Below are positions 54,649 to 64,000 of a DNA stretch of 64,000 bases, piece by piece (position 1 is the stretch's first letter; every line of letters starts with the position of its first letter). A model generated the notes under the pieces. That model had not been told where the DNA came from and ran no database searches. It worked only from the letters and a program-made list of their open reading frames with translations. The DNA is from Sesbania bispinosa (Eukaryota; Streptophyta; Magnoliopsida; Fabales; Fabaceae): assembly GCA_026901365.1 (NCBI GenBank), contig QLOH01000981.1, positions 1 through 64,000 of the forward strand, written 5' to 3'. The position numbers and the translations under genes were made by a program.

Positions 54649-57131
54649 TGTAACGTCCTAATTCCCAGAATTAGGAAATTATGCTCATTGGAAGCATAAG
54701 TCCCGAATTAAGGGAATTATTTTTCATGACATTAACGATATCAATAACATAGATACAGACATGCACATGCTCAACTAAATCCAACGTTTAATTAAGCATG
54801 ACCTGAAGGTCCTTACATACAACAACATCAAGGATAATGCAGTACATGTGCCTCATCAAGCGGAAGCATAAGGAACTACACATGTACTGATAATCCTTCC
54901 AAAATAACATACAAATACAACCATCCTAGAAAAATATAATAAGATAAGAGGCTTCAAGGCCAACATAAACTCCTAAGCTGCAGCTGTGCCATGATCCTCA
55001 CGACTAGCCTGGGAATCTAAGATGTAAACCCACAACGGGGTGAGACTAACGCCTCAGTGAGCAAAGCATTGCATACACATATAGCATACATCAAGGCATA
55101 ACATGGAAAGAATGACATGTGATAATAATTTAAATCTAATAATCAGTGATGTTTAGGCATGGAGGTTAACATGATGCATTAGTGACATGATGCAATGTTG
55201 GACACCAATGATCATGATAGCTTGAAAATCAGTTTAACATGAACTGCTAACCCAACAACATGGGTCTTATCACTTGACATGAAGCTAGACCTGAGCTCAG
55301 ACTACAAGGGGTATCCCCCTTGGGGACATAAAGTCGCCGCCATTACCTGAAGGCCGAAGCCACGTTTTAAAACAATTAACATGATGTTCCTAAAAAGGTG
55401 TCACTGTGATTAATACTCAAATCCCAACTACGACCACTACCTCTTGGCCCATGCCTGGATTGGAGTATTGACCACTTGAGCTTTTCCAACCCCTTAAGGT
55501 GGACTATTCTCCAAAGAGAACCTTTCGTGACCAGACCCAAGATCTAGGGACTCAACCTTGGATCCACATTAACATGATCTTGATTAATTAAACATGATGG
55601 TCCAAGACCCGTGATGACCGAAGCCTAACATGATTTTCCATTAACTTGAACATGATTCATGAAAACATATTTAATTGACAATGGACATGAGCAATTTAAT
55701 CAATGAACCATGATATAGACTTCTAATCATGCAATGAAATCTACATATAGGCCATAGAAATGAAATCTCAGAACAATAGCATGAGCATGATTCATTATAT
55801 TAATCCCATAGCCTAGGGTTTCCCAACGATGAGTCTCAAGCAAGAGTAATCATTTTCAACACATTACATACATTCATTATAATCATAATATCCAATAAAG
55901 ACAAGCAAAATCTCCAAACCCTAGAAAAATCCCAATCCCAAACCATAAGTGGGGGTTCTAGCTTCAATCTCTTTCAGTACCCAAAACTACTAAAAATCAA
56001 ACGGTAAACTATCATAAATAATCATATACAACCTCAAGAAAGGAAGGGAAAGAAGTGGGTACATGGAAGATTTCAAACATAAGGGGAAAGTGAAGTGAGT
56101 GTGAGCTCTACTCACCTCTAATGGAGGAAAATAGGGAGAATGGAGGGATGAGAATGGAGATCCAAGCTTCAAGAGGTGGTGGAGAAGCCTCCAATCTAGC
56201 TTTCCTTCTTCTCCTAACTCCTTCTCTCTCTATAAAATGAAGGGGAAGGGAAGACAATGCGTAAAAAGCCCTAAATTGTGTTTTTATAGTGTTATGTCTG
56301 CTAGGTTCGCTCGGCTCTCGCTCGAGCGCACGTTGAGCTGAATTTCGCCCAAAACTATATGTTTTCTGCGCTTAGGCGAGCTCTGAGCAATAAAACCAGA
56401 AAATTTCCCCTGTTTCTGCCGATATTCTCGCTCAAGCGACAGTTTTCTCGCTTGAGCGAGAACACGCCTGTTTGGAGGTGCAGATGAGCTCGGAATACTA
56501 TCGTATAGCATATCAAACTGAAGCCCCGGATCTTATCTTTCTAATCCAAGTGGAATCACCTTAATTGGACACCTATAACTCTAGATATTTGCGAATTAGT
56601 GCACCAAGGTTATTAGGCTTAAAACCCAAAATTAAGAAACAACCTTGGTTGAAACCCAACGGGGCACACTTTACATGAATCATTTTATAACTCATCAATT
56701 CACTCCAATAAGGCTAACGCTAAGGGTTCTAAGTGTCCATAAGACTATGCTCCTCTATTCCCTTGTTCTTTTCCATAAAATCACCTTCTACCCCGGTTCC
56801 TTGAGTCTACGCCTCTTCTCTTCATTCCCGTGAATTCGTTTAAGCTTAGTTCCTTCCGTCTTAATCTAATTCCCTAGTTACAATTTCTCTACTTCTGTCA
56901 TCTCCTCTTCATTGTGCTATCCTTTCTACCACCGGGTGTGACTTCTCCTATGTTAAGTCTACAGTCAGGTTTGGCTTAATACTTAGTTTTTCCCTTCCCG
57001 GTTCCCTTAAAACTCATAAATCTTAATCGATTCCCTAAATCTCATCTTATTTTCCCTTCTAACCCTTAAGTTCTTATCTTACTTCTAACTTCCTCTAGAT
57101 TCTTCTCAGGTCCAATTTTTGGGATGTTACA
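54649..57131 (-). repeat. Solo LTR of a gypsy-type element, nested in older LTR
   Basis: On the minus strand it begins TGTAACATCCCAAAAATTGG and ends GGACGTTACA, 2,483 bp. The flanks are CTGAT (54644-54648) and TTGAT (57132-57136), a 5-bp duplication with one mismatch. The host sequence on both sides belongs to another repeat in which GCTGATAGCC or TTGATAGCC recurs. A TATA box (CTATAAAAAC on the minus strand, 56278-56289) has a row of GC-rich palindromes just upstream (56290-56470). No internal region or second LTR was found, so it is best read as a solo LTR formed by recombination. Confidence 0.65.
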
Positions 57132-57136
57132 TTGAT

Positions 57137-57720
57137 AGCCCTCTCCTCCGAAGGGTGCCTTTCCCATGGGGCAGCTCCATCTAACGAATAACCCTCTCCT
57201 CTTCAGAATCGTGTCCATATTTTAATGTCATTGAGGGAAGTTACATCTTGCTGATAGCCTTCTCCTCCATGGATGGCCTCTCTCTTGGGGAGGCTCCATC
57301 CGGAATCATATCACGTCTCAATGTCATATCGTATCATATCATATCATTTGGGGGTAGCTCCATCTCGTTGATAGCCCTTTCCATAGAGTGGCAACTCCAT
57401 ATAACAAATAGCCCTCTCCTTTCAGAATCATACAACTAGGTGCACCTAGGCCATTATCATCCGCTAACGAAATTCGGGGTTCTAACATGGAACCCAAAAT
57501 ATAAACATCAATTTTATTCTATTTTCTCAAAGTACCTTCCAAAATTAAATCTCTATTTTCATCTAACAAATCAATTTAAATTTATAATTTAATAACATTT
57601 CAGAGAGAATGAAATCAATATAAAGAGCATGTTTCCCCTATTTTATTTAAATAATCGGCATTAAAATAAAGAAATGATAATTTAAATGGTATTTCTAAAA
57701 ATATTTAAAATAGGTCACGA
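57137..57720 (-). repeat. Older LTR-like repeat with recurring GATAGCC blocks
   Basis: Blocks of the type TTGATAGCCCTCTCCTCC followed by GGGGCAGCTCCATC recur at about 57132, 57252 and 57368, with CATATCATATCAT-rich microsatellite near 57325-57350. It is the sequence into which the LTR at 54649 inserted. The orientation is inferred from neighbours. Confidence 0.4.
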
Positions 57721-59423
57721 TGACTGTTAAACCACTCATAACTACAGAGAGTCACCAGAACTGCTTCCCAACAACTCCAGGAGGATTGTACGAGGTAGAA
57801 ATCAAAAGATCTGAGCACCATCAAATAGTTCCAACATTTAGAAATTTATTTGAAGCTCTACCTATTTATGGGTAACCATAAAATGCCCAAAACTAGTGCC
57901 CAAAGCTCTAAAAATAATTCTACCTAAAGTTAACACATACCAATAGCCTATTCTTCAAGTTACGAGTTGTGGGTTTACCTTAGAGAGCTGAAACAAACAA
58001 CCTTTACAGTGTGGGTACTCTGCTCCTTCCTTAGAGCACTATCCCGAGTTTATGAATATATTTCGCGCCATTATTGATATCAACATACAATCAAACACAC
58101 GAAGGTGTTTAAGTAATCCAATATTTATATAAGCGAAAATAAACATACAAACTCAACATTGTAGTTTAACTACCACTTAGTGGCCTAGAATACAACACTA
58201 CAACTTGCTCATCAAATAACAACCAACATCAACATAATAACCTCGAAACTTCTCTGGGAAATAGCGTGGCAACCCGCAGGGGCAACCCACGTGGAGCCTC
58301 CAAGCCATCCGGCTTGACTTCCGAGTATAGCAACCTGCACATCTAAAATGAAATCCACAAACGTGTAGCGAGACTTACGTCCCATTGAATGTGATCATGC
58401 ATGCAGTGTGGGGATTACAGGCAAATGGAAATGCAATCGTTCAAACATTAGACATCTGATCATATAATCATGTATAACACAACAAGAAAATAAATCAAAA
58501 TGCCCTTTTGTGGAAAATCTAGTGTTTAACCCACACTAAGGGTGTCTTATCACTGTTACGTCTTTTGAGCGCTCGACCATATGACCAAGGACCATCGTCC
58601 AGGGCCACCCTCTTAAGTTTTGTTATCAAGAAAGGATAATATGCATGTAATTCCTTTTAATTGAGGATCCTCATTCACCCCTTGGCCTAGAGGTCAATGT
58701 GATTACCCCGTTCCTCTTATTCCTCTTTGGTTCGTAGACCCATGAAATTCCTCTTGGCCAAAGGCCCATGAAAACATTTATACATGAATAGGGTTTTCAA
58801 AACGTGAGAACATAGTTCATGGCATGTATACATGTTACATATGTTAAATGATAATTCCATGACATTCAAAACTTCATAATCGATACTATCATGAAACCCT
58901 ATCCTCCAAACCTAAGGCAAGATCAACATAAGTATTTCACACAATCAATCCAACCATCAACCCTAGATTCACCTCTAATCAACCACAATCAAGCAAAATA
59001 AGCAAGGGAAGAAAGAATAGGGGACATTCATAGGATCTTATATAAGAATGAAAGTGAGTGGGTGAACCACACTCACTTCAAAGCAAGAAATGGAGAAGAC
59101 AGGGATTGAAGATGATGAAGGAAGCTCCTTGATTGCTGTGGGGGCTTCAATCCATGCTTCACTCTCTTGATCTCCCTCTCTCTACAAGTGAATAAAAAGG
59201 AAAAGAATGAGGGTAAAGCCCTCACGAATATGTTTTAAAATCTAGGTCTGCGTGTTCTCGCTCAAGCGAGAAATCCTCGCTTGAGCGAGTGAAATAATGC
59301 GCCGTAGAATTGAGGTTCTCGCTTGAGCGCAATTGCGTAGGAAATACAAACCATTCTCTCTGACTTTGTCTTGCTCAAGCGAGAGTCTTCTCGCTTGAGC
59401 GAGAGGAAGTCTGGGATGTTACA
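57720..59423 (-). repeat. LTR of a second gypsy-type element
   Basis: On the minus strand it begins TGTAACATCCCAGACTTCC at 59423, directly after a purine-rich AAGGGAGTAGAAT tract, as expected for a 3' LTR preceded by its polypurine tract. The interior is related in layout to the LTR at 54649. Palindromes of the type CTCGCTCAAGCGAG and CTCGCTTGAGCGAG lie at 59250-59410, next to a TATA-like TTTTAAAAC near 59231. The low-coordinate end is approximate. Confidence 0.5.
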
Positions 59424-59820
59424 ATTCTACTCCCTTAAATAATTTTTGTCTTCATAATTTGCTCCAATTATCCCCAGTCTCTCCGCTTCACCCTCCTGAA
59501 CCCCCTTATCGCCCTAAGCCAGTCTAGTGTTCCTACCCTCCACCTGCTAGAATCTCCCTAACGGACCTGACTCTAGGTTATCGCGGGAAGCACCTTATAC
59601 CTTGTGTCACATGTCCTCCATGATCCCTATCCGGCTAAACCCTGCTTGAAGGTTCCGGAACTAATCCGATTACCCTTTCTCTAATATGCAACTGTAAATC
59701 TGTCGTGCTGGTCTAATGATAAGACTTGATAGGACATGTAGTGTAGCTACCTAGTTTAACTCAACTGAGAACTCACTCACCTCGCTAGGAACTTAATGGC
59801 TTACCTCATTCTTCTCTCCC
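59424..59820 (-). other. Remnant of element interior next to the LTR
   Basis: On the minus strand this is the region just upstream of the polypurine tract, where the end of pol would lie. It shows no open frame of useful length and no motif I can name, so it is probably decayed coding or untranslated sequence. Confidence 0.3.
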
Positions 59821-59824
59821 CTTT

Positions 59825-60690
59825 AAATAAACTGTTAGGACCACAGGAAACACTAGAATAGGGGTTGAATAGTGTTTATAAATCTTTACAGATTTTTTTG
59901 AAAACCCTTTTCAACAAGCAAACTGATTTGAAACTAATTGACCAACCTTCTGAAACTGGGAAGTTCAATAACTTGCTGATGTCACTCGGAAGGTTGAGTA
60001 ATAAGCTTTTAAAACATTTTTAGCACAAAGAAAAGATTGTTTGCTGCGTGGATTTATAAAACAACTTTTCTTAACCCTCCTTGGTTAGTAATAAACAGTT
60101 AGCAGCGAAAAGTAAATGGTTAAGGGAAGAGAGAACTTAACACAAAGATTTATACTGGTTCACCCACTAACCCAGTGAGCTACGTCCAGTCCCAGGGCAA
60201 AACTCCACTGGATTTTCCACTAATCCCGCAAGATTACAACAAGTATTATTTTACAGACAAGCCTCTTCCAGCTCAACGAGTATTCTTTGTTCTCAACTGC
60301 CTCTTCAGGAAACTCATGCAGTATTCTTTATTAGACAAGTCTCTCCAGGCTCAACCAAGTATTTTTTTACAGTCAAGCCTCGACAGGCTCAAACAAGTAT
60401 TCTTTCTTCCACCAAGCCTCTCCAGGCTCTCAGACACATGAAAGTGTTTACAATAATAAGTTTAAGTTTCCGAGAAACTTAAACTCAGGTTCTCTTGTAC
60501 AAAGGGGTTACTGAGTAAAACTCAGGATACAAATGAGTAATTCTAAGTACAAGGGTATTACAGATATACAAGTGTATGAATTTCTAATCGGGTTCTTCTC
60601 TGTATCTGAATTTTCTTCTTCAGAGAGTTAGCGTGATAAGATATCATTTTGAGCTTCTGCCAGATCTCTCTTTGGGCATTATCTTCGCCT
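59825..60690. repeat. Repeat region with AGCCTCTCCAGGCTC units
   Basis: From about 60253 to 60435 a unit of 40-50 bp recurs four times, with CAAGCCTCTCCAGGCTC-like text followed by AAGTATTCTTT. It resembles the LTR or untranslated region of a plant retrotransposon, with TTTATACTGGTTCACCC upstream. Frames across it are low-complexity and I do not regard them as genes. Confidence 0.4.
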
Positions 60691-60697
60691 TGGGCTT

Positions 60698-62109
60698 TGA
60701 TGGGAATTAGGCAAGCGTACCAAAATTCCAACAGTATAATAGTAAGTAAAGAGTATCGTATCCACATGGAACGGTTCACTTCGTATTGATTAGTGATCAG
60801 ACTATCAAGTGAGAAACGATATTTGATGTTTGTATTGAGAATTATGTAAGTGAATAAAATTAAACTTAAACGAGAGAGATAGAAACAGTTACTTGGACTA
60901 GGATTGAACTTCGTATCATCGCACCCCTTTCGTATGTGAACCCCAATAATATTTATGAATATATAATTATGATACCCTAGCCAAACTATATTATTTTACC
61001 CCGAGTCACCAGTAGTAAAATACTCGAAGATAATCCATGCGGGTTCTCCCAGGCGACAAAATACCCCGGCTTGATTGCTCTATTTTTCCGTTCGTTAACA
61101 CTATCAATTCATCCCATATTCCTATAGCGACTACTATGAATACTTTTACCAATCAGAGTTCAAGTATCCTATCTATCGATTCCCCCAAACTCGCTGTTGA
61201 ATTCACAAAACCATTTTCCAGTGTATTTTATAAAAGCAACCTATAACTCCGGCACACAGGCAGAAGCTATGCATTAAGCAAAGTATAAAAGTACCGATAT
61301 CATAAGAATAGGGATTCATAAATAGTCAAGAGAATTCATATACAATTGGGGATTGAATCAACTACATTCAATCCTATTGAGACACTTAGTTACGCATGGT
61401 AGCCATTACAATCCAATGGAGAAGCTGTCACCTTACTCCAATCCTAGCTCTGCTCTGTCGTCTCTCCGAAAGCTCCTTTGATCTTTGCAAAAGGTTTTAT
61501 TTATAGATGAAGGAAAGCTATCTGAAATTTAGAAGGAATCTGATTTGAAATTACAATTAAAAACAAATCTGTGTAGCTGCGCTTTACTCTGCGCTCAGCG
61601 CAGAGTGAAGCGTGGCTTCTAGAATGCTGCGCTCCATCCTGCACTGAGCGCAGGTGGAGCGTGGAACGCGTTCCAGCCTTCTCTGTTTCCTCTTTTAACA
61701 GCTTGATTTCTTCCTGATGTTATCCTTGTTTGCTTGGCTTTCCTTGTTTCCCTGTTTTTGGCTTGATTTTGTGTTTATCTTGACTTTGAATTTAAATTGG
61801 GGAAGTTATCCGCAGAATCCTTGTTTAAATGGCTGCTGATCTTATCTTTATTTGCTCTCATTTAAACTTCAAATATGCAAATCCTATCCTCAAATAATGC
61901 TATCTTCTTTTCTCATTTAAATCTCCCTCATAAATCTGCAAAATTAACAGATTTTCTATTAAAATAGCATCAAATTCAAATTCAAATTAAATAAACACAA
62001 TTATTACAATTATTAATAAAAAGGGATTATTTTGGGGCATGAATTACTATTTCACCCTTGATAAGTGCAGTAAAAATACAAGAATATATCATATAATTGG
62101 CACTTATCA
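60698..62109 (-). repeat. LTR of a third gypsy-type element
   Basis: On the minus strand it starts TGATAAGTGCCAATTATATG at 62109, directly after TTAAGTTGGGGGGTATT (polypurine tract, 62110-62126), and ends CTAATTCCCATCA near 60698. A TATA box (CTATAAATAAA, about 61492-61506) has a GC-rich palindrome 70-170 bases upstream (ACTCTGCGC...GCGCAGAGT near 61586-61606). The 1.4-kb length and polypurine tract fit an Athila- or Tat-like element. No primer-binding site was recognised beyond the low end. Confidence 0.55.
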
Positions 62110-63487
62110 AATACCCCCCAACTTAACTTCTTGCTTGTCCTCAAGCAAGAGACCTTTTTGCAATAAAAAATTAATTCAATCCCCTGTACAATTCTCAGAA
62201 ATAAGGACAAAATTTCATCATCTCTTTATTAGGCATAAGTCACTTTCCAAATATCAGAAAAAACCAGAATTAAGGGATGTTACCAATGCTCAATCAGAAT
62301 AAGATACAACAATTCAGTCAAACCTTTTCAGAAATAGCAATTAAAGCAATAAATGATAAACCAAGGAATTCTCTCATGTTTACGGGTAAGTGTTTCCCTC
62401 AATTTTTCCACCACAGTTGAACAACTAGAATTGATAGTCGTTTCTAGTTTCTAAACATGCACATAGTTAATATGGATCAAAAGGCCTTTTATTGGTTGTA
62501 ATGAGGCTGGGTTATCAAGAAATCATGGTATTTCTGGATAAGCAAAGAACACTTAGAATAGAGAGCATCTTTTGATTTTTCTTGAACTTGGAACTTCTCT
62601 CCATTCTCCATCTCATTCTTGATTTGTCTCATTTTAGCTGGCCTCTTTCTTTGTTTGAAGATGCACTTCCCCCAACTTATTCAACTGATTCACTTTTACT
62701 TTTTGATCTTTTGAGGGAGTGATCTTCTTTTGCTTTCTTGTGCCTGCTTTTTGTGTTTCTTGACTTTCAAATCACCAACCTTTTCTTCCCATTATATCAT
62801 GTTGCACCTTGCTCTCTATCCCAAGTGTATAAAGGACATGATATAGACATCAATTATGGCTGAGGTGCATAAGAAGAAACATTAAAGCTCAAATGGGTTA
62901 CAAAAAAAAATTGGAAAAATTTTATCAGGGGTTGGTATTTTGGAACTGAGCAAATAATTTAAATACAAAAATTGCCTTTGTCACTTCCAAATTTTCCATG
63001 AGCAAAATAAAATCTAAAAACTCAATCAATAACAGTTGACAAGCAGCGGTGAAAACTCCCAATTTAAGTGTTTGGATTCACAACTCACCGGCTTTTTGGC
63101 TAAATTCCTTGATAAAACACTTACTGGATTTAATAAACTACCCTGATAGGTCCTCCTGAGAAATATCCTAATCCTAACTGATTATGGAATTAATCACAAA
63201 ATCTTTTCTTCTTTCCTAATCTGGTTAGTTAAACTGCCTAATTTCAGAGGAATTTTGGAAAAAATTACCCTTAAATTCCTAATTCCTAAAATCCTAAAAA
63301 TTTATAAATCCTAAAATAAAAAGAAAAATTAATGATAAATTTTCAAGTTTGAAAAAGCTCTATATTCTGCACAGAAAAATTAGTATGAATGTATGATGTG
63401 TGTATGCTCTGTACAGTGTAGTTCCTAAAAATTAGTGGAAAGAACAGAAAAAGAAAAGAAAAGAAAAGAAAAGAAACCACCAAGTTC
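62110..63487 (-). other. Untranslated interior of the third gypsy-type element
   Basis: Between the polypurine tract and the stop of the coding fragment at 63488 the minus strand is non-coding. It includes a repeat of AAAGA at 63445-63475 and a CTTGAGGACAAGCAAGAAG block next to the polypurine tract. No independent gene was seen. Confidence 0.4.
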
Positions 63488-63930
63488 TTAATCTTCATCC
63501 TCTGAGTCTCCTCCTCCCCTGGGAAAAATGGATCTATCCCTAGGCCATTCGACAACTTCTTGAAAACGGTCAGGAGACATTCCTGGATGTGGTCCCTGAA
63601 CATTATGATACAGAAACTCATGTAAGTGCATCATGTCAGAGTGTACTGCTTTGATCTGGCGGGAAATGTGCTCCATGAAGTACTGGCCTGGTCTGTCTGC
63701 CGATGGTGGTGTGGTAGTGGATGTGGAAAGACCTCACGAATGTCAGGTGCTGTCATGACTTCTTCTGCTGGGATGCACTGGAACTCTATATACTGCCTGT
63801 TAATTGGTTCTCCAATGGGTGTGCTCGGAAGAACCTCAATGCCTCTAAAATGGCATAAAGCCATGATCAGGGCAGGATATCCTAGTCTCACTCTAGAGTG
63901 TGGTCCCCTTTCTTCACGAGAGACTTAAAT
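63488..63930 (-). pseudogene. Gypsy-type element ORF, C-terminal fragment, frameshifted
   Basis: On the minus strand the upper frame reads RLGYPALIMALCHFRGIEV, then EPINRQYIEFQCIPAEEV and TAPDIREVFPHPLP. After a one-base shift near 63712 the other frame reads PPSADRPGQYFMEHISRQI, then HLHEFLYHNVQGPHPGMSP and ends FPRGGGDSEDED at a stop at 63488. Text of this kind is found in the extra ORFs of plant gypsy elements (putative plant transposon proteins). Its function is unknown. An in-frame TAA near 63932 limits it on the other side. Confidence 0.55.
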
Positions 63931-64000
63931 TAGACAGTGCAAGTAGTCAGATATGATTGATGCAATATCAACCTGCTCTTCATTAAGTATACAATACATC

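Noticed and set aside
56284..56511. Frame across the GC-rich palindromes in the LTR at 54649
   Set aside because: The text follows the palindromic motifs and has no homologue I recognise; the motifs are better seen as promoter structure.
60175..60441. Open frame across the AGCCTCTCCAGGCTC repeat
   Set aside because: It is generated by the tandem unit and has no domain; the region looks like untranslated retrotransposon sequence.
1..64000. CRISPR arrays, bacterial operons or ribosome binding sites
   Set aside because: The window is plant nuclear DNA with spliced genes. Tandem repeats seen (for example 39495-39700, 60253-60435) have no regular unique spacers.

Overview
The window reads as nuclear DNA of a flowering plant, most likely a papilionoid legume. 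The base composition is AT-rich, the host genes carry many GT-AG introns, and most of the DNA is transposable-element sequence of plant type (LINE, Ty1/copia, Ty3/gypsy of the Tat lineage, Helitron, hAT, Mutator-like, tRNA-derived SINEs, MITEs). The legume call rests on repeats such as the inverted element beginning GGCTTAAATACATTTTTGG at 46673, which I associate with legumes. It is an inference, and I do not name a species.

Three host-type genes are visible. A complete six-exon CLC-a/b type vacuolar nitrate/proton exchanger lies on the plus strand (13346-18404, 790 residues). It converges on a complete nine-exon acid-lipase-like gene on the minus strand (19307-22621, 402 residues). A paralogue of the lipase with the same nine-exon plan lies on the plus strand at 50290-53693. 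It has lost the AG of its last splice acceptor, so it probably makes a truncated product without the catalytic Asp and His.

Layout. 1-2385: 3' part of a decayed LINE. 2391-5900: AT-rich spacer with a SINE and MITE-like pieces. 5905-8490: 5'-truncated copia element with one LTR. 8580-13345: SINE, microsatellites and a hAT-like MITE. 13346-22690: the CLC and lipase genes, with MITEs in several introns. 22690-26945: AT-rich spacer with tandem duplications and a Helitron 3' end on the minus strand at 24799. 26946-30735: a large inverted repeat whose arms each contain a Helitron-like 5' terminus; its left arm is interrupted by a 1.2-kb hAT element with perfect 8-bp target duplications. 31695-32281: a minus-strand SINE and a captured exon of an organellar ribosomal protein L3 gene. 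32438-45812: a Helitron with tandem repeats and a helicase remnant. It is split by an 11.6-kb Tat-type gypsy element (33215-44851, 5-bp target duplication GAAAA), which is itself split by a very young, internally deleted copia element (42248-43930, target duplication GCTCA, the two LTRs the same by eye). 45986-47716: Mutator-like element with two further elements nested inside. 48060-50150: MITEs, a SINE and an LTR remnant just upstream of the lipase paralogue. 54100-62125: overlapping minus-strand LTRs of at least three gypsy-type families. 62126-64000: the interior of the last of these elements.

The most unusual signals are the inverted repeat bearing Helitron termini, the spliced antisense gene inside the Tat element, the lost splice acceptor in the second lipase gene, and GC-rich palindromes placed just upstream of TATA-like boxes in three different LTRs. 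All exon boundaries were read by eye from splice consensus, reading frame and comparison of the two lipase paralogues; no alignment or database search was run.
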